Source: Pedobacter petrophilus
GTDB lineage: Bacteria; Bacteroidota; Bacteroidia; Sphingobacteriales; Sphingobacteriaceae
Length of the DNA: 64,000 nucleotides
Direction: 5' to 3'
Assembly: GCF_009674725.1 (NCBI RefSeq)
Contig: NZ_WKKH01000007.1
Span: forward strand, 124,001 to 188,000
Under the pieces are notes generated by a model, which was not told the origin of the DNA, did no database searches, and was given only the letters and a program-made list of their open reading frames with translations. Shown one piece after another: positions 43,142 through 50,634 of this stretch. Position 1 is the stretch's first letter. Each line of letters opens with the position of its first letter. The translations under genes and the position numbers were made by a program.

Positions 43142-43930
43142 GACCGTCGCTTGAAAGCGACGGTTATGAAATGCGTGGAGTATAAAATGCAGGTGGGTTA
43201 GTTTTTCGATTCATCGCAGGTTGCTTCAGCTGCCTGGTGAAAAGATTGGCTTTAGCTTTAATTAGTGGGAAAGGTTGGCGGCCCTCGCTTGAAAGCGACG
43301 GTTATGAAATGCGTGGAGTATAAAATGCAGGTGGGTTAGGTTTTTCGATTCATCGCAGGTTGCTTCAGCTGCCTGGTGAAAAGATTGGCTTTAGCCTTGA
43401 TTAGCATCTAGATTGGTCCCCTCGCTTGAAAGCGAGGGTTATGAAATGCGTGGAGTTTAAAATGCAGGTGGGTTAGTTTTTTCGATCATCGCAGGTTGCT
43501 TCAGCTGCCTGGTGGAAAGATTGGTTTTAGTGTTGATTAGCATGAATGTTTGGTTCCCTTCGCTTGAAAGCGACGGTTATGAAATGCGTGGAGTATAAAA
43601 AGCAGGTGGGTTAGTTTTTTCGATCATCGCAGGTTGCTTCAGCTGCCTGGTGGAAAGATTGGTTTTAGCCTTGATTAGTGGGAAAGGTTGGTAGCCCTCG
43701 CTTGAAAGCGACGGTTATGAAATGCGTGGAGTATAAAAAGCAGGTGGGTTAGTTTTTCGATCATCGCAGGTTGCTTCAGCCTTGCTTAGCATCTAAGATT
43801 GGTTCCCCTCGCTTGAAAGCGATGGTTATGAAATGCAGGGAGTATAAAATGCAGGTGGGTTAGTCTTTCGATTCATCGCAGTTGCTTCAGCTGCCTGGTG
43901 AAAAAGATTGGTTTCAGCTATAATTAGTGG
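43142..43930. repeat. Six-copy tandem array of a ~137 bp unit with hairpin
   Basis: Markers TCGCTTGAAAGCG at 43147, 43285, 43422, 43560, 43698 and 43809 give periods of 138, 137, 138, 138 and 111 (the fifth copy lacks about 27 bp). Each unit holds a hairpin around CGCTTGAAAGCG, then TTATGAAATGCGTGGAG, AATGCAGGTGGGTTAG, ATCGCAGGTTGCTTCAG. A period of 137-138 with variable copies is not coding. Confidence 0.95.
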
Positions 43931-43982
43931 GAATTATCAAACACCGACTGATTAACAATAAAAATGCTTTCATAAATTACTC

Positions 43983-44894
43983 TTACAAGTTACTCTGTTT
44001 TGCCGTCTTTTCAGCCTCGTGTAATTCCTGCTGCATAATTTTTGCAATTTTGGTGCTTCCATCATGGCTCCATCCCGGAGGATTGATAATATATTTCACC
44101 TTATCCATAAAAGTTGGTGCTTTTTTTACATCAGCTTTAAGCGCAATAAATTCATGGAAGATAATATTAACTGGCCCGTTATCTGTCGGTTGCGTAGTTA
44201 AGCCATATTTAATTTGGTCTTCAGGAAGTTCTTCCTGAAAGGTGCCAAACCACCTATCCCAAAGAATCAAAACCATACCCATATTTTTATCTAAGTAGCG
44301 AACGTTACTCGCGTGATGCACACGGTGGTGTGAAGGTGTAACAAAAACGTATTCATACCATTTTGGGAAATTAATTTTGTATTGGGTATGAACCAGATTG
44401 CCATAAATCTGTGTAACCAGATACGCAAAAAGAATATCCATTGCTGTGAAACCCATAAATGCCAATGGTAAGTAAAAGAAAACACGATATAAAGGTTCGA
44501 AAACGGTTGAACGGAAACCGGTGGTCAGATTGAAATGTTCAGATGAGTGATGCGTAACATGCATTGCCCAAAAGAAGCGCACATAATGACCCACCGTGTG
44601 TAAAAACCAGTAAAGAAAATCTTGTGCAAGGATTAGAACTAACCAATAAACCCAGATATTAGGAATTTGAAATAATCTGAATTGGTAGCAATATTCAAGC
44701 AAGAAGAAAGTTGCCGTTTTCATGCCGAGGTTAATTATGATCGCGGTAACCATCAGATAAATATTGGTCCACGTATCGCGTTTGGTATAGAGTTTTCTAT
44801 CGTGTGCATAGCTAAAATACATTTCAACCAAGGTTAAAACGATTACAAAACCAAACAATCCGCCTACAGAAATATCACTTCCGGTAAAAGTCAT
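43983..44894 (-). CDS. Sterol desaturase / fatty acid hydroxylase family membrane protein
   Basis: 303 residues with 4-5 membrane helices. The di-iron histidine clusters are present: HTVGHYVRFFWAMHVTHHSSEHFN and HHRVHHASNVRYLDKN, plus an H near the end. The family hydroxylates or desaturates lipids (fatty acids, carotenoids, sterol-like). The start lies 1 base after the aroB stop, so it is in the aroB operon although it has no known link to the shikimate pathway. Confidence 0.9.
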   Translation of the reverse strand: MTFTGSDISVGGLFGFVIVLTLVEMYFSYAHDRKLYTKRDTWTNIYLMVTAIIINLGMKTATFFLLEYCYQFRLFQIPNIWVYWLVLILAQDFLYWFLHTVGHYVRFFWAMHVTHHSSEHFNLTTGFRSTVFEPLYRVFFYLPLAFMGFTAMDILFAYLVTQIYGNLVHTQYKINFPKWYEYVFVTPSHHRVHHASNVRYLDKNMGMVLILWDRWFGTFQEELPEDQIKYGLTTQPTDNGPVNIIFHEFIALKADVKKAPTFMDKVKYIINPPGWSHDGSTKIAKIMQQELHEAEKTAKQSNL

Positions 44895-44895
44895 T

Positions 44896-45954
44896 TTATA
44901 AACTGTTATAATAATCTAAACTGCTCAAAATATCTGTGGTACTTACACGGCAGTTAAAGGTGCATTTACCTGTAGTTTCCAGTAAAGAAAATAAAATGTT
45001 GCCATCTTCATTCTTTTTATCGCTTTTCATCAATTCCAAAAGCGCATCAAAACTTTCTTGTTTAATGTCGTATTTTGGGTATAATGATAAGATATAGCTG
45101 CTGATATCTTTAAGTTCCTCTTTAGCAAGCCCGCTGTTTTTAATAGATAAGGCCGCCTCGCAAATAAAACCAATAGCTATTGCTTCACCGTGGGTAAGTG
45201 GATTTTCGTCATTTGCCAGTGAATATCCTTCAATTGCATGACCAATGGTATGACCAAAATTTAAAATCTTCCGAAGGTTTTTTTCATGAGGATCAATTGT
45301 AACCACTTCATTTTTAATTTCTACAGAACGGTAAATATCCTCCGCCGCAGGCATTAAGTAACTGGTGGTTTTTAACTTTTCATAGTAGGCCTTATCGTAA
45401 ATTAAACCATGTTTAATCATTTCGGCAAAGCCGGATAAAAGCTCACGTTGAGGCAAAGTTTTTAAAAACTCAGTTTCAATAAAAACCATTTGTGGGAGCG
45501 TAAAGGTGCCCACCATATTCTTTACATTGTCGATATCGATTCCGGTTTTTCCGCCAATTGAAGCATCAACCTGTGAGAGCAGGGTAGTAGGAACGTTGAT
45601 AAAATCAATTCCGCGTTTGTAGGTGGAAGCAATAAAACCACCCATATCGGTGATGACTCCGCCTCCAAGATTAATCATCAGACTTTTACGATCGGCTTCA
45701 AAATCCAAAAGGGTTTTCCAAATGCCAATACAAAAATCAATGTTCTTATTTTCCTCCCCTGCAGATGTCTCGATCAGATCAAAATCACCAAAGTCATCCA
45801 TCAAAGATTGAAATACAGGTAAACAGATTTCACTGGTATTTTCATCTGCAAGGATAAAAACCTTACTATATGTACCACTTTCTACTAGTGTTTTTAAGGC
45901 TTCAAAATTACTTTCGAAATAAACCGAATGGCCTGCGCTTGTTAAAGTTTCCAT
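44896..45954 (-). CDS. aroB: 3-dehydroquinate synthase
   Basis: 352 residues. NAD-binding and metal motifs: INLGGGVITDMGGFIASTYKRGIDFINVPTTLLSQVDASIGGKTGID, KHGLIYDKAYY, LNFGHTIGHAIEGY and THGEAIAIGF. It closes DAHP to 3-dehydroquinate. Its ATG overlaps the TAA of the S4 gene (TAATG), so translational coupling is likely. It lies on the same strand as pheA, aroA and aroC but is separated from them by the 137 bp repeat array. Confidence 0.96.
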   Translation of the reverse strand: METLTSAGHSVYFESNFEALKTLVESGTYSKVFILADENTSEICLPVFQSLMDDFGDFDLIETSAGEENKNIDFCIGIWKTLLDFEADRKSLMINLGGGVITDMGGFIASTYKRGIDFINVPTTLLSQVDASIGGKTGIDIDNVKNMVGTFTLPQMVFIETEFLKTLPQRELLSGFAEMIKHGLIYDKAYYEKLKTTSYLMPAAEDIYRSVEIKNEVVTIDPHEKNLRKILNFGHTIGHAIEGYSLANDENPLTHGEAIAIGFICEAALSIKNSGLAKEELKDISSYILSLYPKYDIKQESFDALLELMKSDKKNEDGNILFSLLETTGKCTFNCRVSTTDILSSLDYYNSL

Positions 45955-46160
45955 TAAATGATCTCGATTTTATCCTGTCCAAATGTGATGATATCTCCAA
46001 CCCTAACTTTATAGCGCTTGCGAAATTCGACTTCGCCATTGCATTTTACTAATCCGTCCATTACGGCTGCCTGAGCATCTCCGCCGGTACCAACTAATCC
46101 CGTTGCTTTTAACAACTGGATTAATGGAATAAACTCGCCCTCTAATTTGAATTGTATCAT
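45954..46160 (-). CDS. S4-domain RNA-binding protein
   Basis: 68 residues, one S4 fold: FIPLIQLLKATGLVGTGGDAQAAVMDGLVKCNGEVEFRKRYKVRVGDIITF. It is the YbcJ-like group of free-standing S4 proteins, likely to bind structured RNA or ribosomes. It is first in an operon with aroB. Its ATG lies only 7 bases after the -7 box. Confidence 0.93.
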   Translation of the reverse strand: MIQFKLEGEFIPLIQLLKATGLVGTGGDAQAAVMDGLVKCNGEVEFRKRYKVRVGDIITFGQDKIEII

Positions 46161-46167
46161 TTTGGTA

Positions 46168-46175
46168 CAAAAATA
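46168..46175 (-). promoter_or_regulatory. S4-aroB operon -7 box
   Basis: TATTTTTG on the minus strand (TAnnTTTG) is 7 bases from the ATG at 46160; the transcript may be almost leaderless. Confidence 0.5.
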
Positions 46176-46218
46176 CGATTATTTACATGTTTTTAGTTTT
46201 AACAATCGATGCTTTTTA

Positions 46219-46226
46219 TAATTTTG
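46219..46226 (+). promoter_or_regulatory. Proline dehydrogenase -7 box
   Basis: TAATTTTG matches TAnnTTTG, 29 bases before the ATG at 46256. It diverges from the S4 promoter within 50 bp. Confidence 0.5.
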
Positions 46227-46255
46227 CATCCAACTGACTTATTACATAGCTTAAA

Positions 46256-47440
46256 ATGGATTTATCCCCGAGTAAACAGCCGAATTTCGACAATACGGAA
46301 GTAGCTTTCCGTCAGAAAACTAACGGTGAATTAAAGAAAGCGTTCTGGCTTTTTAAAATGATAGGCAGTAACTTTCTGACGAAAGTTGGCCCTCCGATTA
46401 CCAATTTCTTTTTAAACATCGGCCTACCTATCCAAGGCGCCATTAAAACGACTATTTTTCAGCAATTTTGTGGTGGTGAAACCATCGCGGAATGTGATCA
46501 TGCAATTGCCCAGTTGGCAAAAGGCGGCGTGGGTACAATATTAGACTACTCTGTTGAGGGTGAAGAGGAGGAAGCTGTTTTTGATGCAACTTGTCAGGAG
46601 ATTATTTTGACTATCCTTCGTGCTGATGGTGATAAAAATATTCCCATTACTGTTTTCAAAATTACGGGAATAGGACGTTTTGCCTTATTGGAAAAGCTGG
46701 ATGCGAGGAAAACGTTATCTTCAGCTGAACAGGCCGAATTTGATAAGGTGAAATTGCGTTGCGAAATGATTTGCAGAACTGCGTTTGAAAAGGGTGTTCC
46801 AATAATGATCGATGCCGAAGAAACCTGGATTCAAAATACTATTGATGAACTGGCTTTAGATATGATGCGGAAATTTAATCAGGAACGTATCATTGTTTAT
46901 AACACTTACCAGATGTATCGCCATGATAAACTGGCCGATATGAAGGCTGATCACCTTATTGCCAAAGCGGCCGGCTTTATTTTAGGGGTTAAAATGGTAC
47001 GTGGAGCATATATGGAAAAAGAGCGTAGGCGTGCCGCAGAAATGGGCTATCCATCTCCAATCCAGCCAGATAAAGAATCATCTGATCACGATTACAATGA
47101 ATCTCTTCGCTATTGTGTAGATCATATTGAAGAAATTGCGATTGTTTGTGGTACACATAATGAAGATAGTAGTCGCCTGTTAACTTATCTTTTAGATGAG
47201 AAAAACGTAGCGCATAATCATCCTCATGTTTACTTTGCACAATTGCTTGGCATGAGCGATAACCTGAGCTTCAATTTGGCAGATGCCAATTACAATGTAG
47301 CAAAATATGTTCCTTACGGGCCAATAAAAGCAGTAATGCCATACTTGTTTAGAAGAGCACAGGAAAATACGTCGGTTGCCGGACAAACGGGACGTGAATT
47401 AGGCTTGATTGAAAGAGAATTGAAAAGAAGAAAGCTGTAG
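46256..47440 (+). CDS. Proline dehydrogenase
   Basis: 394 residues, a monofunctional ProDH. The FAD/proline barrel shows GGVGTILDYSVEGEEEE, ITVFKITGIGRFALLEKL, MIDAEETWIQNTID, IIVYNTYQMYRHDKL, KMVRGAYMEKERRRAAEMGYPSPI, CGTHNEDSSRLL and YVPYGPIKAVMPYLFRRAQENTS. It oxidises proline to pyrroline-5-carboxylate and passes electrons to quinone. The P5C dehydrogenase is not in this window. Confidence 0.95.
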   Translation: MDLSPSKQPNFDNTEVAFRQKTNGELKKAFWLFKMIGSNFLTKVGPPITNFFLNIGLPIQGAIKTTIFQQFCGGETIAECDHAIAQLAKGGVGTILDYSVEGEEEEAVFDATCQEIILTILRADGDKNIPITVFKITGIGRFALLEKLDARKTLSSAEQAEFDKVKLRCEMICRTAFEKGVPIMIDAEETWIQNTIDELALDMMRKFNQERIIVYNTYQMYRHDKLADMKADHLIAKAAGFILGVKMVRGAYMEKERRRAAEMGYPSPIQPDKESSDHDYNESLRYCVDHIEEIAIVCGTHNEDSSRLLTYLLDEKNVAHNHPHVYFAQLLGMSDNLSFNLADANYNVAKYVPYGPIKAVMPYLFRRAQENTSVAGQTGRELGLIERELKRRKL

Positions 47441-47457
47441 TTTATTTAAATCCGGCT

Positions 47458-47507
47458 AATGATCAAATAATCCAAACGCGCATGAGCGTTTGGATTATTT
47501 GATCATT
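47458..47507. terminator. Long-stem bidirectional terminator
   Basis: AATGATCAAATAATCCAAACGC (47458-47479, quoted in two halves as AATGATCAAATAAT and CCAAACGC) pairs perfectly over 22 bp with 47486-47507, loop of 6. It lies between proline dehydrogenase and the convergent DUF962 gene. Confidence 0.85.
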
Positions 47508-47617
47508 ATTTTAACATCGTCACAGACGATAGGATATTTCACGCTCGTTTCAAAGGAGCGTGAGCTTTGTAAACGAGTGTGGGCCAGGGTGAGCCAGGTT
47601 ATATAACTTTTAGAGAG

Positions 47618-47941
47618 TTAATCTTTCTTCACTACAAAGGATTGCTTTCCATTAAGCAGATCATAGAACATAAGGAAATCACTCGCCAAACTGTAAATCG
47701 GATATTGAAATGTAGTAGGTTTATTCTTTTCAAAAAAGAAGTGACCAATCCATGCGAAGCCAAAACCAAATATTGGTAAAGCCAGGAAAAAGCGCCATTG
47801 GTGAAATAAAAATCCTGTGAAAAAAGTTAATGCAACCAGGCCCGTACCAATAAAATGCAATACCCTGGAAGTGGTGTTGGTATGTTTGGATAAGTAGAAC
47901 GGATAAAATTCTTTAAGTGATTTAAACTTTTTTTCGCTCAT
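47618..47941 (-). CDS. DUF962 (Mpo1-like) membrane protein
   Basis: 107 residues. FKSLKEFYPFYLSKHTNTTSRVLHFIGTGLVAL at the start carries the conserved His; a second helix follows, then FGFAWIGHFFFEKNKPTTFQYPIYSLASDFLMF. The yeast homologue Mpo1 is a dioxygenase of 2-hydroxy fatty acids; a similar role in lipid metabolism is possible. It starts directly after the HAD gene stop, so it is in that operon. Confidence 0.92.
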   Translation of the reverse strand: MSEKKFKSLKEFYPFYLSKHTNTTSRVLHFIGTGLVALTFFTGFLFHQWRFFLALPIFGFGFAWIGHFFFEKNKPTTFQYPIYSLASDFLMFYDLLNGKQSFVVKKD

Positions 47942-48577
47942 TTAGATAATTCCGTTAGCCTTTAAAAAAGATTCCAATTGAGCCGGTTTTTCAGTCATTA
48001 ACAAAGTATTTAATCCAACCTTTTTAGCGCCCTCAATGTGCTGCGGACTATCATCGATAAATAAAGTCTCTGCAGGATTGAGGTTATTATCTTTTAAAAC
48101 CTGTTCAAAAATATTAGTATTAGGCTTCCGCAACTTCATGTGCTGAGAAAAATAAGCTTTCTCGAAATAATCATCATAATTATTTAATTCGAAAGTTGTT
48201 TTGAGATAGTTTATAATCCAATCGTAGTGTATCTCATTATTATTGCTTAACAAAAATGTCCGGTATTTCCCTTTCACCTTTAGTAAAATATCATGATTCT
48301 CCTGAATGGTTCCAATTAATAAACTGTTCCAGGCAGCATCAATCTCTGCATCAGTAAGCTCGGGTTTATGGGCTGCTTTTCTTATTCCTGCACGAAATTC
48401 TGCCGGCGAAATGGCACCGGTTTCAAAATCATCAAACAGTTGATTATGTGCTTTATGTGCAAAGAAATTTTCTATATCAGTAATGCCAAGCTTTTGAAAT
48501 GATGCTTGTGCGATTTTAAAATCTATGTCGAAAATTACATTTCCATAATCGAAAATGATGTTTTTTATATTTTGCAT
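47942..48577 (-). CDS. HAD-superfamily hydrolase (subfamily IA)
   Basis: 211 residues. Motif I is IIFDYGNVIFDIDF, motif II is FLLSNNNEIH, motif III Lys in KLRKPNTNIF and motif IV TLFIDDSPQHIEGAKKVGL. Note that motif I reads DYGNV instead of DxDxT: the general acid Asp is replaced by Gly-Asn. This is seen in the HAD-IA group resembling YihX alpha-glucose-1-phosphatase. It probably hydrolyses a small phosphorylated metabolite; the acid/base substitution should be checked. Confidence 0.9.
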   Translation of the reverse strand: MQNIKNIIFDYGNVIFDIDFKIAQASFQKLGITDIENFFAHKAHNQLFDDFETGAISPAEFRAGIRKAAHKPELTDAEIDAAWNSLLIGTIQENHDILLKVKGKYRTFLLSNNNEIHYDWIINYLKTTFELNNYDDYFEKAYFSQHMKLRKPNTNIFEQVLKDNNLNPAETLFIDDSPQHIEGAKKVGLNTLLMTEKPAQLESFLKANGII

Positions 48578-48663
48578 GCTTTATATTTTGCAGCAAATAT
48601 CATTATTTAATCTCAGCGACTATAATTTTTCTGTTAGAATAAAAAGTTCTTTAAAATTGCCTG

Positions 48664-48846
48664 TTACTTGATCACCAGAATGGTGCCATCGTGCTTTAGC
48701 TTATAATAATATTGTGTTTCTTTTTTTCGGGTTAAGATTTCAATATTTTCTACTTCGCCTGTTTTTCCTGTATCGTCTTTAATCAAATCGCCTTGTTTAA
48801 CTTCATCAAGTTGCTGAGTGGAGCTTTTTTTGTTTAACTTTTTCAT
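48664..48846 (-). CDS. Small hypothetical protein (60 aa)
   Basis: 60 residues, highly charged, KKLNKKSSTQQLDEVKQGDLIKDDTGKTGEVENIEILTRK, ending YYYKLKHDGTILVIK. The C-terminal half looks like a small KOW/SH3-like beta fold (GDLIKDDTGKTGEVENIE). It is probably a genuine small gene, as its reading frame fills the space between HAD and the AraC region and is coding-like, but the function is not known. Confidence 0.5.
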   Translation of the reverse strand: MKKLNKKSSTQQLDEVKQGDLIKDDTGKTGEVENIEILTRKKETQYYYKLKHDGTILVIK

Positions 48847-49208
48847 AACTGGAACTTTTTTGGTTAGATTCTTTTATTATTAACACGCATATTTGCAATT
48901 GGTTTTCCAAATCCCGATCACCCATGCATTGTTATGGTAACCTAATTGTTAGGTTGGAGATTCTATTGCGACTAATCAAATCAATTTGGAGTTACGTAAA
49001 TCTACTTTTTTTTAGAATAGGTCTACAAGCAAACCTTTGATTGATTTTTGTAAGTTTACCCCTTTATTGCTGAACCATTTGAACGGATAATAACCAGTGC
49101 ACTAATTTCTCATCATGTAAAGGGGAGAGATCAAATCAAAGCGGCACTTATTTGTTCAAGATTTTTTTAAATCATTACCTAAACTAATATGATGTAACCA
49201 ATTGGTAG
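48847..49208. other. Regulatory region before the AraC gene
   Basis: 362 bases with no coding remnant. A hairpin AACCTAA/TTAGGTT lies near 48939-48955. No clear -7 box was assigned. Confidence 0.4.
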
Positions 49209-50021
49209 ATGAATAATCTAACTACATATATACCGTTTACGAAGATGATAAAACTGGAACTGATAAAAGGGACTTTTAAAAGAGAAAGCGCATTAACTGC
49301 AACATACCCAATGAGAATCCTGATAATTAAAGATGCCAATGGCTGTCTTTGCATGAACTCAGGTGATTACGATTTAAAAGATGGCAGAATATTTTTTATC
49401 CCGGAAGAAGGTTTAGTGCGGTTAGAAGGTGAAATTGGTAGCGGCTATTGGGTAAATTTCAGCAGCGCACTCTATTCCGAATTTTTGCTCCAAAATCTGG
49501 ATCCATTGGCTAAAAATCTTTTTTTAAATCTTTCCTTCAGAGATCTGGAAGGCAATGCACTTAAAAAAGCCTTTAGTTTAATGGAGCAATTGAAAAAAGA
49601 TATCGAAGCCAATAAAGATGTGAAGTTTCTTGGCCAGTATCTTTCCTTATTTTTAGGTTTCACCGCTGGTTTTGACGGGTATCTGGCCGCGCTAACCTTG
49701 GATGAATTACAACAAACGTTGCGGTTCAGGGCGATTCTGGAAAATTTTTACAAACGGGAAAAGTCCATTGTTTTTTATGCTGAAGGCATGGGTATGAGCC
49801 CTAAAAAATTAAATTCCTTTTTAGACCGGGTGTTGGGCAAGAGCCTGTTCGTATTAATTAAAGGGCGGGTAATGAGGGAAGCGGAGGAATTGCTGTTGCA
49901 CAGTGATTATACTGTTGATGAGATTGCAGTCATGTTGGGTTTTCAGCAAACCTCGAACTTTAATAATGCATTTAAACGATACAAAGGGATTTCAGTATCG
50001 CAGTTTGCCAATCTGGGTTAA
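49209..50021 (+). CDS. AraC-family transcriptional regulator
   Basis: 270 residues. The N-terminal ~160 residues form a cupin-like sensor (SGDYDLKDGRIFFIPEEGLVRLEGEIGSGYWVNF), and the C-terminal double helix-turn-helix (~170-268) has FYAEGMGMSPKKLNSFLDRVLGKS and VDEIAVMLGFQQTSNFNNAFKRYKG. It stands before the trehalase gene with a 613 bp gap. It could control the trehalase and Sus genes, but no shared operator was seen. Confidence 0.9.
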   Translation: MNNLTTYIPFTKMIKLELIKGTFKRESALTATYPMRILIIKDANGCLCMNSGDYDLKDGRIFFIPEEGLVRLEGEIGSGYWVNFSSALYSEFLLQNLDPLAKNLFLNLSFRDLEGNALKKAFSLMEQLKKDIEANKDVKFLGQYLSLFLGFTAGFDGYLAALTLDELQQTLRFRAILENFYKREKSIVFYAEGMGMSPKKLNSFLDRVLGKSLFVLIKGRVMREAEELLLHSDYTVDEIAVMLGFQQTSNFNNAFKRYKGISVSQFANLG

Positions 50022-50634
50022 AACGAAAGTTGATGCTGCTGTTAAAGAAACGCGAATCGCATAGATTCTGCCCCCTCTCGATAGCAGGTTTTCCTAACCT
50101 CACAACATCATTTGCAGTGCGCCTGACGCGTAAGGCTTTGCTTACTACTATCTACTACCAGCAGCATCAATTTTTCATTCGCTAAATTATAAAAACTTGC
50201 GCAGATTTTGCCTGATATTCCATCAAGTGGTAGAAATAGCTAACGTATAATTGTTAATTTATATGAAATCTAAATAAAGTTAACTCAGCTATGTTTATTG
50301 CCTTCTTAATTTGTTAGCGGTTTCTTTAAAAGGAATCTGTATTTTTAAAGCGCTTTACAGCTAATTATAAGTTTACAATTGATGAATGTTTTAGTCAGAT
50401 AAATTTCACTAACTAATAAGTTGCTGAATTTGTAAACACGGCAGATCTAATAATTAAAAACCGACTAGATAAAGTGTAAGCTTATGCGTATAAAACAAAC
50501 CATGTGAGCTGGTGTTCTTTATTTCATATTTAATTTACTGAGTTTAAAATAAACATATATAACTTAGCCTAATTAGCATGGCTTATGCTGCAATGTCTTT
50601 TTTATAAAACTGAATTTCTAATCAACATCAAAAT
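50022..50634. other. Long non-coding region before trehalase, with an inverted repeat
   Basis: 613 bases with no gene. TTGATGCTGCTG (50030-50041) and CAGCAGCATCAA (50159-50170) are exact inverted repeats enclosing 117 bases with smaller hairpins. The rest is A/T-rich. It may include the trehalase promoter, but no -7 box stands out. Confidence 0.55.
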
